Shown here one piece after another: positions 9,499 through 17,282 of a stretch of 26,189 nt of DNA. The DNA comes from Ruminococcaceae bacterium UBA3220 (GTDB lineage: Bacteria; Bacillota; Clostridia; Oscillospirales; Acutalibacteraceae): the NCBI GenBank assembly GCA_002363095.1, contig DEWC01000053.1:1-26189 (forward strand), written 5' to 3'. A program made the translations under genes and the position numbers. How positions within the stretch are numbered: position 1 is the stretch's first letter; each line of letters begins with the position of its first letter. Under the pieces are notes generated by a model, which had not been told where the DNA came from, made no database searches, and was given only the letters and a program-made list of their open reading frames with translations.

Positions 9499-11289
9499 TC
9501 AGGATATCCAGTAAAGAGTCGGGTTATCGTCGAAGGCTTGAATTTGACTGAGTAACTCATCTCTGTTTGATGCATTTTGCATACCCGGATAGTTCATACC
9601 TTGGTTAAACTTGTTTTTGCCTTGATAATAGGTGTTATTGGTAATAAGCCATTTATCGGCGCCCTTTGCCTTTGCGCTTTCGCCGCCGGAGAACTGCCAA
9701 TAAACGATGTAACTATCCGACATATCAAATGTGTTATTTATGATTTTACAGTTTTGAACATTAGTAAGAGGACGACGCCATACGCAGATATGGTTACCCA
9801 TATGGTCGGGTCTTTGTCTTCCCCATCCGTAACCTGCCAAACGGCAAATATTGTTTTGAACTATAAAGTTTTCTATTCTTACGCTCCACTTGGTTGGGGA
9901 ATCATCGACCCATGAGCCGTTTGACCACTGCCCGTTTGCATCTTTTTTGCCAGTGAAATGAGTATCGGCACCGTGCCAGAACTCGATGGAATAGGTAGAA
10001 AGTTCAATCAGGTTGTTCAAATAAGAGATGTTTTTATACTGAACATTGCTGTTTCTGGCATTTTCACGCCACCAGTTCATATCATGCTTGGATGTTGAGA
10101 AGCCCTGAACATAGGTGTTATCGCCCTGCCATGTAACGGCAGCGTCGTAAACCTGGTATATCCAGCAGTTTTCAATCCTGTGACCGTCAACTTCATTCCA
10201 CATCTGAATGCCGTTGCCGTAACGAAGGGTTCCGCTTTGAATGCATCCGCCCACAAAACCGATTTCACAGTTTGTAACAACGGAATTGTCTGCGTCGCGC
10301 ATATTGATACCCATATAACCGGTATATTTTAATCTCAGATTATCTATGGTAACATTGCTGACATTGGTAACATTGATAATAGCCTTATGAACACCTATTT
10401 CAATATCTTTAAACGCTTTGCCGGGATTACCCTTATCGCAGTAAAAATACATAGTATCCTGCTTTGTGTTGAAGTAGAAATCGCCGTTTTGCTCAAGGGT
10501 TACAACACCGTTTAATCTCTTGGTTCCGACAATTTCACCGTGGTTACATACGACAATTCCGACATCCTCGTCAACAACCGTTATTTTCCAAACATTCTGA
10601 CGGTTAGACGGAGTCCAGTACTCGGAGTTGGCATAGTTCCTTGCCGACCCGTAAATAGCGGGCTTCAGTCCCGTGCCGTAACTGCCGTAGGTTATTCCTT
10701 CATCACAGGAGAATGCGTTAGTAGTGCGCCAAACGCCGTTTCTCTCAAAAAGAATCGCGTCGCCCGGCTTAGCTTTATGCATGGTAAACAGTTCACTGTC
10801 AAGAGTCCTTACCGCCTGTGAAGGAGAAAGACCGCTGTTGCTGTCGTTACCGTTAGGGGAAACATAATAAACTCTTCCCTTTATCTTGTAAAGGTCAAGG
10901 GTATTAGCGGTATTGGTAATTGCCTCTCTGCGAGCGGCGGCCTTTGCATCGGTACCACCTGTTTTCTTTGAAGCGGAAGCATCCCATGCGGTATCTAAGG
11001 TTGAGGGCTGAGTACCATACTCCGGCTCAACCTGCGGATAAGAAAATGCATCAATGGCAATACTATCCTGAAAACCGCCGGAATCGACCGTTACGGTAGG
11101 AACCCTGCCGGCGTCGGCAATATCAACATCTCCGGTTTCCGAAGTGCCGGGGGTGTTGTTTTCGTTACTGCCTTTTTTTGCCGTCTTCTTTTTAGAAGAA
11201 GAGGAAGATGATGAATCTTCGCTTTCGCCACATGCACAGCATAAAACTACCATAAGAACGGCAATTAATAAAGCGAGTGCCCTTTTCAT
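9499..11289 (-). CDS. Exported right-handed beta-helix lipoprotein, pectate-lyase-like
   Basis: 596 residues from the ATG at 11289, preferred over the ATG six bases upstream because AGGAG then lies 9 nt away. The N-terminus is a lipoprotein-type signal ending VLCCACG, although the residue at -3 is Cys rather than Leu. A Ser/Lys-rich linker follows. YYVSPNGNDSNSGLSP then opens the domain, a hallmark of the DUF1565/pectate-lyase-like entry seen in several beta-helix lyases and glycosidases, with GDAILFERNGVWR after it. N-rich rungs follow (NVTIDNLRLKYTG, VVTNCEIGFVGG, RIENCWIYQVYD), then a Trp/Arg-rich C-terminal region. It probably cleaves or binds an acidic or branched polysaccharide outside the membrane; the family and bond cannot be named. 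It lies 37 nt before the giant protein gene, in the same operon, and is paralogous to the protein at 1-937. Confidence 0.85.
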   Translation of the reverse strand: MKRALALLIAVLMVVLCCACGESEDSSSSSSSKKKTAKKGSNENNTPGTSETGDVDIADAGRVPTVTVDSGGFQDSIAIDAFSYPQVEPEYGTQPSTLDTAWDASASKKTGGTDAKAAARREAITNTANTLDLYKIKGRVYYVSPNGNDSNSGLSPSQAVRTLDSELFTMHKAKPGDAILFERNGVWRTTNAFSCDEGITYGSYGTGLKPAIYGSARNYANSEYWTPSNRQNVWKITVVDEDVGIVVCNHGEIVGTKRLNGVVTLEQNGDFYFNTKQDTMYFYCDKGNPGKAFKDIEIGVHKAIINVTNVSNVTIDNLRLKYTGYMGINMRDADNSVVTNCEIGFVGGCIQSGTLRYGNGIQMWNEVDGHRIENCWIYQVYDAAVTWQGDNTYVQGFSTSKHDMNWWRENARNSNVQYKNISYLNNLIELSTYSIEFWHGADTHFTGKKDANGQWSNGSWVDDSPTKWSVRIENFIVQNNICRLAGYGWGRQRPDHMGNHICVWRRPLTNVQNCKIINNTFDMSDSYIVYWQFSGGESAKAKGADKWLITNNTYYQGKNKFNQGMNYPGMQNASNRDELLSQIQAFDDNPTLYWIS

Positions 11290-11343
11290 TAACATATTCT
11301 CCTTTTTACAAGTCTCATATCGTAAAAACGATTATCTAAATGG

Positions 11344-11381
11344 CACAATAACAGTAAGACTAAAATCCTACTGTTACCGTG
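11344..11381 (-). other. Intercistronic mRNA stem-loop
   Basis: On the minus strand CACGGTAACAGTA pairs with TACTGTTATTGTG (13 bp including two G-U pairs) around a 12-nt loop. No T run follows, so it is not a standard terminator. It lies between the stop of the binding-protein gene and the start of the beta-helix gene. Such hairpins often protect the 3' end of the upstream message, which would favour a high level of binding protein; that role is inference. Confidence 0.7.
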
Positions 11382-11418
11382 TCCAATAGTATTAAAGTTA
11401 AATGCGTATCTGTGCTTA

Positions 11419-12849
11419 TCAGAAGTTGGCGATTGTCTTGTTACCCTGATCAACCGCACGGTCATAAACCGATGCCACCTTATCAATCTGGGTCTTAACC
11501 TGTTCTGCCTTACCGCCGGTTCTGATCCAACCGTTAATACCGGCAAGCTCGTTGCCGATCGCCTTGGTGAGCGCACGGTCGGTCTGATAGTTAACGTGCG
11601 AAACCTTTCTTAAATAGTCATAGCACTCAAGTGTCTGATTATTTACAAAGAAGGTCGAAGCGTCATAGTTAGCTCTGTCAAGATAATAACGCATAAAGTA
11701 GTACGCGCCGATTCCGTTCTTGGCACCCTTCGGAACACCGTAGGCTTCATATTCCTGATAGTTAGTGTAGTATGTTGAGCCGGCTCCTGTCGGGAACGGT
11801 ACCATAATCAAATCATTGTTCTTTTTAAGGGTCGGGAAATGGAAGTCGGTTCTGCGCGCTTCAAGCATCGGCGATGTGTAGAAGAGGTAGCTGCCGCCTT
11901 CCCACGCGGCGGCTTCGGACTGACCCTCAGGCATAATACCGTCGGACTGGAAGTTACAAATCTTCTGAATTGCGGTGATAACTTCCTGGCTCTTAATATT
12001 GTTTGTATACTTGTTTCCGTCAAACTTAATCATCTGAACACCGGTGAACCAGAGATAGTCAAGTCCACGGGAGGTCATCCAACCTGCATAGCCGGATCTG
12101 TCTTTATACTGTTTGCACATATCAATGAACTTGTTGAAATTCCATTTTCCGGATTTCCAGAGAACATACGGATCTTCGAGTTTGTATCTCTTGATATCGC
12201 TCGGCTTATACGCAACCGCAGCAGGCTGCTGGTTGAATGTATTCTGAAGGTTAACGCCGTAAATTTTACCTTTAACGGTATAAACATTTGTAAGGGTTGA
12301 ATCCCAGACGGCGCCCTTACAATCGGAACCGGTAGCGGTCTTTATATCCTGACACAGCGACATTCTCGCAGGTGCGGGGTAATTGTAACGAATCATATCC
12401 GGAGAATCGCCCGCTTTGATTTTTGCAAGAATTTCGGTATCATAGTTTTCGTAACTGCCCTGAATCCATTTAACCTTAATGCCTGCCTGCTTCTGGAAAT
12501 TGGCTACAACATTCTCGGCACCCGAAACGTCCTTAATCGGGTTCCACGAATATACGGTTACGGTTGAACCTTTGAGGTCCTTAGGCATATTGGACAGCAA
12601 CTGAGACCAGTTCATATCGTCGGCATTAGCGGAAACCTTTTCCTTCGCTGTTGCCGCATCGCTGCCGCTGCCGCCAACACCTTCGTTCGAAATATCGGAA
12701 GCATCAAGCGCCTCTACAACATCGTCGCCGATATCGGCGCTTCCGCCGTTGGCTTTGGTGGATTTTTTCTTCTTTTCGCATCCGGCAAATGATAAACACA
12801 TAGCAATTGCCACAAGCAAGCAAAGAATTCTCAAGATGTTCTTCTTCAT
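11419..12849 (-). CDS. Extracellular sugar-binding lipoprotein of a CUT1-type ABC transporter (family 1 SBP)
   Basis: 476 residues. The signal peptide ends LSFAGC, so Cys24 would carry the lipid. An acidic/Gly-rich linker runs to about residue 90. STVTVYSWNP then starts the binding fold, followed by VVANFQKQAGIKVKWIQGSY, ILAKIKAGDSPDMI and later GVPKGAKNGIGAYYFMRYYL, all typical of SBP_bac_1 proteins for oligosaccharides. Length is normal for the family. AAGGAG stands 8 nt before the ATG. It is the first gene of operon 1, directly behind the promoter at 12992-13020. No permease is in this operon, so it must work with permeases from operon 2 or elsewhere. The sugar cannot be read from the sequence. 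Confidence 0.93.
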   Translation of the reverse strand: MKKNILRILCLLVAIAMCLSFAGCEKKKKSTKANGGSADIGDDVVEALDASDISNEGVGGSGSDAATAKEKVSANADDMNWSQLLSNMPKDLKGSTVTVYSWNPIKDVSGAENVVANFQKQAGIKVKWIQGSYENYDTEILAKIKAGDSPDMIRYNYPAPARMSLCQDIKTATGSDCKGAVWDSTLTNVYTVKGKIYGVNLQNTFNQQPAAVAYKPSDIKRYKLEDPYVLWKSGKWNFNKFIDMCKQYKDRSGYAGWMTSRGLDYLWFTGVQMIKFDGNKYTNNIKSQEVITAIQKICNFQSDGIMPEGQSEAAAWEGGSYLFYTSPMLEARRTDFHFPTLKKNNDLIMVPFPTGAGSTYYTNYQEYEAYGVPKGAKNGIGAYYFMRYYLDRANYDASTFFVNNQTLECYDYLRKVSHVNYQTDRALTKAIGNELAGINGWIRTGGKAEQVKTQIDKVASVYDRAVDQGNKTIANF

Positions 12850-12991
12850 AATGATTACTCCTTAGGATAAAATGATACAACCCGCAAAAAAGCAGGAAAA
12901 TGTACAAACAGCGGTAAAAAACGATATCTTGTCGAAAGATGATAAAAATATACAAGAATTCGTCATTTAACAGACACTTTTTGTTGAATTT

Positions 12992-13020
12992 ATTATAATA
13001 TAATTACGGTCGAGTGTAAA
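12992..13020 (-). promoter_or_regulatory. Sigma-A promoter of operon 1
   Basis: Minus strand TTTACA (13020-13015), 17-nt spacer, TATAAT (12997-12992). Straight after the -10 box comes AAATTCAACAAAAAG, nearly the same as AATTTCAACAAATAT in the same place at the operon 2 promoter. The leader to the ATG at 12849 is about 135 nt. Confidence 0.85.
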
Positions 13021-13025
13021 TACGA

Positions 13026-13056
13026 TTTTCGGCATTTAACTTTATATTTTAGGCAA
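13026..13056 (-). promoter_or_regulatory. Predicted AraC-type operator of operon 1 (two direct repeats)
   Basis: Read on the plus strand, TTTTCGGCAT (13026-13035) and TTTTAGGCAA (13047-13056) are direct repeats whose starts are exactly 21 nt apart, two helical turns. The proximal copy ends 5 nt from the -35 box, a position usual for activators that touch sigma. The same pair, spacing and 5-nt gap occur at 25410-25440. Confidence 0.7.
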
Positions 13057-13112
13057 AAAGCGGGATGAATCACTACAGCAGATAATAAACCGAAACATAC
13101 TCCGTAACGAAT

Positions 13113-13128
13113 GAAAACAATTGTCTTC
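13113..13128. promoter_or_regulatory. 16-bp palindrome upstream of the regulator promoter
   Basis: GAAAACAATTGTCTTC is an inverted repeat with one mismatched pair around a perfect ACAATTGT core. It lies about 80 nt upstream of the regulator -35 box and about 95 nt upstream of the operon 1 -35 box. It could bind another dimeric repressor, or be chance in AT-rich DNA. Confidence 0.35.
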
Positions 13129-13207
13129 GATACTTTATAAAATATATGAATTATACAGATTTTTTACGCGCGGATTTTGCTTAGCGGACACTGCCGTACG
13201 ATTTTTA

Positions 13208-13236
13208 TTGACACGCATTGCCTCTTTGTATATAAT
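13208..13236 (+). promoter_or_regulatory. Consensus sigma-A promoter of the AraC-type regulator
   Basis: TTGACA (13208-13213), exactly 17 nt, TATAAT (13231-13236), followed by a second overlapping TATAAT. It is a perfect match to consensus, so transcription should be strong unless it is repressed. The leader to the ATG at 13307 is about 64 nt. Confidence 0.92.
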
Positions 13237-13257
13237 ATAATCAAAATCCCGTTAAAA

Positions 13258-13295
13258 TGTTAAATTTCAACAACAGGGTTTATACTTTCGGCAAA
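13258..13295 (+). promoter_or_regulatory. Predicted autoregulatory operator in the regulator leader
   Basis: TTTCAACAAC (13265-13274) and TTTCGGCAAA (13286-13295) are imperfect direct repeats (7 of 10) again 21 nt apart. The second is identical to the distal repeat of operon 2. They lie downstream of the start of transcription and just before the AGGTG ribosome site, where bound protein would block its own gene. The first overlaps an inverted repeat, TGTTAAATTTCAACA (13258-13272). Confidence 0.5.
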
Positions 13296-13306
13296 TAGGT
13301 GAAACG

Positions 13307-14074
13307 ATGAGTTTTTTAAAAGTACTATGGTATTCTAACTGGAACTTCAGCAATACTTATATATTTGAAGGTAAGATTAAAAACAGTTTTGAGGCAAACA
13401 TAATCACAAAAGGCATTGTCGAGTTTTCCGCCAAAGACAAGGTTTTTCGGCTCTGCCCCGGAGATATGGTCGTATGCCCTCCCAACACATATCATTGCAC
13501 CAGGGTTGTTTCCGAAGAGGGAGCCGACTTCACCGCCATCCACTTTAATATTAACAGTACCGATTTTGAAAACAATTTTTTCGGCTGTTTCAGGCTAAGC
13601 TACCATAGCGCCATGCTTTCAAAGGTCTTAATCGAAGAAATCACGGAGCAGGGCGGTGTTGTTACCGATATTGCAAACAATGTGTTTGAAGCTTTGTTCT
13701 TGCGTTGCATTCGCGAAAGCGACGACACCGCTCTTGTTTCAAAAAACTCTTCCGCAACAATTTATCGGGACGCCATAAACTTTATGAATGAGAATATGGG
13801 GGTAATTCTAAGTGTCCCCGAAATTGCGCACAACTGCGGAATTTGCGAGACAACCCTCAAAAACGCCTTTAAACACCACACCGGGAAGAGTGTGAAAAAA
13901 TTCTACAGTGAACTAAAAACCGAAAAAGCAAGTGAACTCCTGTGCGAAGGGATTAACGCCAAAGAGGTTGCGGCAACGCTCGGGTTCTCTACCCTATCGT
14001 ACTTTTCGCAGTTTTTCAAGCGTGAAACGGGTTGCACAATTCGCGATTTCTTAAAGCAGAACGAAATCAGTTGA
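13307..14074 (+). CDS. AraC-family transcriptional regulator with cupin sensor domain
   Basis: 255 residues, a normal length. The N-terminal half is a cupin sensor: FRLCPGDMVVCPPNTYHC followed by DFTAIHFNI has the usual PGD-x-x-x-x-PP-x-x-x-H pattern of AraC_binding domains, which sense small sugars. The C-terminal half (about 150-250) holds two helix-turn-helix motifs, IAHNCGICETTLKNAFKHHTG and KEVAATLGFSTLSYFSQFF, the latter being the signature GF-x-x-x-SYFSQ-FK of the family. The start is supported by AGGTG close upstream and by a consensus promoter. It sits between operons 1 and 2 and opposes both. Shared 21-nt-spaced repeats at both operon promoters make it the likely controller of both; the inducer is unknown. 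Confidence 0.95.
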   Translation: MSFLKVLWYSNWNFSNTYIFEGKIKNSFEANIITKGIVEFSAKDKVFRLCPGDMVVCPPNTYHCTRVVSEEGADFTAIHFNINSTDFENNFFGCFRLSYHSAMLSKVLIEEITEQGGVVTDIANNVFEALFLRCIRESDDTALVSKNSSATIYRDAINFMNENMGVILSVPEIAHNCGICETTLKNAFKHHTGKSVKKFYSELKTEKASELLCEGINAKEVAATLGFSTLSYFSQFFKRETGCTIRDFLKQNEIS

Positions 14075-14096
14075 AAAAACTTAATAATCTGAGAAC

Positions 14097-14134
14097 AAAT
14101 GAGCCCGTCCGACGGTGGACAGGCTCATTTTTTT
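14097..14134 (+). terminator. Intrinsic terminator of the regulator gene, probably bidirectional
   Basis: A 14-position stem, AAATGAGCCCGTCC with GGACAGGCTCATTT (one C-A mismatch), around a 6-nt loop and followed by T through 14134. The convergent permease gene ends at 14158 on the other strand, so the same hairpin can also end operon 2; on that strand the T run is weaker. Confidence 0.9.
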
Positions 14135-14157
14135 ACACTTTTTATTCCCGGAAAGGA

Positions 14158-15063
14158 TTATTCCCATTTTTTAATACAAAGTTTGTTGTAGAAGAACAAT
14201 ACTATGCCGATAACCGCGAGTACGATAATGAAGTAGAACCATAACATCGCCGACGCCTGACCGTAGTCGGTATTCTGCATCAGTTTGATAGAGTCAGACA
14301 TTATCTTATTGTTGGCTGATGTAAACATCGAAATCATTGTATAAACAATTACCAGCGAAAGCACATGGCGAAGCATCGGAATAGTGATAAGCCAAAATTC
14401 TTCCCACTTATTGGCACCCTCAATCTTCGAAACCTCATAAAGAGAATCGGGGATACCCTGAAGACCGGCGAGAAACAAAACTATCTGAATGCCGCAACTC
14501 CATGTAAGCGAAACCGCGTTACTCAGGAAAAATATAAAGTATTGCGAAAGCTCGGGAGGCAGGTTTAAATTGGCAAGAATTGTCGCATAATCGAACACTC
14601 CCGTGCCCTCGGTACTCATATTAAAAATCGGAGAGTTTATTGAACCGGAAGACAACAAGCGCATTATTACCGACGACTCGATAATAACGGGAAGGAAGAA
14701 AATAACACGCATTATTCCCCTTCCGCGATATTTCTGATTAAGCAAAACCGCAAGGATAAGGCTTAACGCAATTATCATCGGCAATGAGTAGAACATTGAA
14801 CCTACCGCAGCCGTAAGATTGTCGATATATTCCGGATTCTTTCCTAAAATGTCGTTATAATTCCTTAATCCGACAAATTTAAGAATTACATCCGCACGAC
14901 CGCTGTCTTCTGTAACGACCATTTCGCTGAACGAATATGCTATCGAATAGAAAAGAGGAATGAAGAAGAAAAGAACAAGTCCGAGAATCCAGTGCGATAC
15001 AAAGGCAAATCCGTATCTTCTTCTTAAAGCCTCTATACCGCCTTTACGCTTTAATTTCTTCAT
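14158..15063 (-). CDS. CUT1 sugar ABC transporter permease, MalF type
   Basis: 301 residues from the ATG at 15063, one base after the stop codon of the gene before it. The longer reading from 15168 overlaps that gene, and GTGGTG 6 nt before the ATG supports the short form. The N-terminus RRRYGFAFVSHWILGL followed by FFFIPLFYSIAYSFSEM is typical of MalF-type subunits. About six membrane helices follow, with the cytoplasmic EAA loop EVSKIEGANKWEEFWLITIP, which docks on the ATPase. It ends with a short KLCIKKWE tail. It is the last gene of operon 2, seven genes from the first, yet its natural MalG partner may be the lone MalG-type protein at 24234-25178. Confidence 0.92.
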   Translation of the reverse strand: MKKLKRKGGIEALRRRYGFAFVSHWILGLVLFFFIPLFYSIAYSFSEMVVTEDSGRADVILKFVGLRNYNDILGKNPEYIDNLTAAVGSMFYSLPMIIALSLILAVLLNQKYRGRGIMRVIFFLPVIIESSVIMRLLSSGSINSPIFNMSTEGTGVFDYATILANLNLPPELSQYFIFFLSNAVSLTWSCGIQIVLFLAGLQGIPDSLYEVSKIEGANKWEEFWLITIPMLRHVLSLVIVYTMISMFTSANNKIMSDSIKLMQNTDYGQASAMLWFYFIIVLAVIGIVLFFYNKLCIKKWE

Positions 15064-15064
15064 C

Positions 15065-17257
15065 TTAATCACCACTTTCCATCTTAAATCCGTATCCTTC
15101 GAGTTTACCGACCGGGGACTCAACCGAAGTTGAGGAATGATTTGCATAAACCTTTGCACCGTTTTCAAATTCGGTTAGCGTAAGCGTCATATTGTCATTT
15201 AAAAACTCATACTTAACAATTTTTTTGCCTGCAATCTTATTATAGATGCTTTGGTAACTGTCAAGAGAGGTTTTAAGCAAATCCAAGGCATATTCATAAT
15301 TGCAATTATAAAGTTTTTCAACATTATCTTCCATATAAGATGTTTGGAAGTTCTTTATAACCGAAACACTTATACCGGTTCCGCCGGCGGCGGCGAGCAT
15401 AAGGCGTTCTTTCGGATTCGAAGCCGTGTTCAGCGCTCCCGAATACATCGGAACGACACCGCCGTAAACCATTTGATAAAACGGAATTTCAACCATATAA
15501 TTGTAATTTCCGCTGCGCTCAAGCGGGGCATCGAAAATGGTGTCCATAAGCCCTGCGGAGAAGAAAGCGGGAGAACTGCCCGAAAGCTTAACGCCGGTTT
15601 TCTTTAAGGTGTCAATATATCCTTTCGTCTCTTTAGCCATACGGCAGGTAACGGCATAATCAGTATCGGTTAAATCGGAATAGAATATGCTGCCGAAGGT
15701 TGTAAGACTGATACCGGAAAGTTTTTTCTTGTTTTTGAAATCAACAAGTTTATCTATTGCATTACCGAGCTTTGTGCGGCTTAATAATCTGTATTTGTTA
15801 TTCGCGTTATAATCACGAAGCGGAACATTAACCGTACTGAATTCAGCAGCGTGGAGCGTTGCGGTTTTAGCGGCGTCGTTATTATAGGAGAAACCGTTTC
15901 CGGATTTTGCGTACTTAACTATGTCAAAATCAGTATAAAGCGGTTTACCGGAATCATCACAATACTTTTGAAGATTTGAAAAGGCGTCGTCATTACCAAA
16001 TTCGGAAGCAAACTTGTAACCGCCCGCAATCTTTCCGATATTGAGCCCCGTTTCCCCGAAGCCTTTGATACGGGTTACGGGAGCCGTTCCGATATCTTTT
16101 GAAAATGAACCGAACAACTCCTTTGCCTCATCAAATGTGGTGGCAACCTTTAAATTCTTTGTAGGAACACCGAGAACCGATTCGGTAACCATAACTCCGC
16201 CTAAAGCGGTAACGGCATAGGGAGAAGTAAAATCGCGCTTCTGATTGGAAATGAAGCCGTTTTTCTCCAAATACTTACGGTAGCATTTCGCCATACCGAC
16301 ATAGTTTGCGTCATCGCCGGAAAGCGGATATAATCCAATCGAAACCTCAGACTGCATTCTGTCGGAAACTATTCGTACATCACCGGCGTTTGTTGATCTG
16401 CCACGGGTGTAATCGGAGTCGACCATACTGATATCAGCATAAACCTTTGAATAGTCGCTGCTGACATCTCCGGCATTTACCTTCATACCGACAGCGCCTG
16501 CGTTTTTCTCGGCGATACAGAACATTGCGTTTTCTTTGTCCTTAATTCCGTATGCACGCATACCGCAACTATCATAAGGGTTTGCATCCGAAGAGGTGGA
16601 AAGCGATGCCGCATTAGCGGAACCGACACTGAAATCACGCCTTGCAACGGCAAAAGACTCTTTTGTATCGATAAGGGCGCCGATACCGTCGGAAATAAAG
16701 ATGTAGGAATCATCCTGTTCTTTATCCACCATCATAAAGGCTTTAGAGGGAGCGACCGAAAGCAATCTGTTATCTTCGCCCTGCTCTCCGATTTGACTGC
16801 CGTTAACCGTCATAAGAAGCGAATCGCTTCTCAATACATAGGTTACCGGAACCGAAATTTTAATCTTATCGAAGTAATATGTTATTCTTATTCCGTTTTT
16901 GATTTTTTCAGCCGAAACCTTTTTGATTTGATCGCTGAAAGCGCTATCCCATTGGAAAGTTTCCTGAGATTGATAGGTTAAATCAAGGGTCGATGTAATG
17001 GTTGAAGCATTACCGTCATCAATAAAATTCTTCCATTCCTTACCGGTTGATTTTACCAAAAGGGTAAGACCCGTTTCTTCTTTATTCCAAGTTAGTTTCA
17101 AATTATCGTTTTCCGCTATAACCTGTGATTCGAGTTGTTTGAGTTTCACATTGCCGTTATAATCGTATCCTGCGCCGTTATCGGATTTACAACCCGAAAA
17201 ACAGGCAATTAAGAGCACAACAGCTAATATAGCGGATACTGTTCTTTTTGCAAACAT
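15065..17257 (-). CDS. DUF5696-like lipoprotein with glycosidase-like architecture
   Basis: 730 residues from the ATG at 17257, which has GGAGG 10 nt upstream; an in-frame ATG at 17302 would overlap the previous gene. The signal ends ACFSGC, so Cys23 is probably lipidated. Residues about 35-330 look like a large beta-sandwich (GLTLLVKSTGKEW, STLDLTYQSQ, VPVTYVLRSDSLLMTV). Residues about 340-640 look like a TIM-barrel-type region (YTDFDIVKYAKSG near 442, LSGISLTTFGSIFYSDL near 513). The last 80 form a small beta domain (FENGAKVYANHS). This order recalls large retaining glycosidases such as GH101-like proteins, but the segment where such enzymes carry an acidic residue reads SLTTFGS. Assignment to DUF5696, a family repeatedly found beside sugar ABC transporters and Yip1 proteins, is from memory. 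Activity is unknown; polysaccharide handling at the cell surface is likely. Confidence 0.8.
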   Translation of the reverse strand: MFAKRTVSAILAVVLLIACFSGCKSDNGAGYDYNGNVKLKQLESQVIAENDNLKLTWNKEETGLTLLVKSTGKEWKNFIDDGNASTITSTLDLTYQSQETFQWDSAFSDQIKKVSAEKIKNGIRITYYFDKIKISVPVTYVLRSDSLLMTVNGSQIGEQGEDNRLLSVAPSKAFMMVDKEQDDSYIFISDGIGALIDTKESFAVARRDFSVGSANAASLSTSSDANPYDSCGMRAYGIKDKENAMFCIAEKNAGAVGMKVNAGDVSSDYSKVYADISMVDSDYTRGRSTNAGDVRIVSDRMQSEVSIGLYPLSGDDANYVGMAKCYRKYLEKNGFISNQKRDFTSPYAVTALGGVMVTESVLGVPTKNLKVATTFDEAKELFGSFSKDIGTAPVTRIKGFGETGLNIGKIAGGYKFASEFGNDDAFSNLQKYCDDSGKPLYTDFDIVKYAKSGNGFSYNNDAAKTATLHAAEFSTVNVPLRDYNANNKYRLLSRTKLGNAIDKLVDFKNKKKLSGISLTTFGSIFYSDLTDTDYAVTCRMAKETKGYIDTLKKTGVKLSGSSPAFFSAGLMDTIFDAPLERSGNYNYMVEIPFYQMVYGGVVPMYSGALNTASNPKERLMLAAAGGTGISVSVIKNFQTSYMEDNVEKLYNCNYEYALDLLKTSLDSYQSIYNKIAGKKIVKYEFLNDNMTLTLTEFENGAKVYANHSSTSVESPVGKLEGYGFKMESGD

Positions 17258-17282
17258 CCGAAGTTTCCCTCCATAAGAAATT

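Larger units (their letters stand above)
12850..13306 (+). other. Divergent control region between operon 1 and the regulator gene
   Basis: 457 nt without a gene. It holds the operon 1 promoter, its 21-nt-spaced repeat pair, a palindrome (13113-13128), the regulator promoter and a repeat pair in the regulator leader, all listed separately. The operon 1 leader (about 12985 to 12850) also has a short GC stem (CCTGC/GCGGG with a T6 loop), but no obvious riboswitch or small gene. Confidence 0.8.

Noticed and set aside
13113..13128. Palindrome read as a CcpA cre site
   Set aside because: The central CG and flanking pattern expected of cre are absent (the core is ACAATTGT), so it is kept only as an unassigned palindrome.
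13325..13543. Minus-strand frame inside the AraC-type gene
   Set aside because: It is a shadow of a well-supported regulator gene with its own promoter and terminator.
14158..15168. Longer start for the MalF-type permease at 15168
   Set aside because: The extra 35 residues overlap the end of the DUF5696 gene, lack hydrophobic character and have no ribosome site; the ATG at 15063 is one base after that stop codon and has one.
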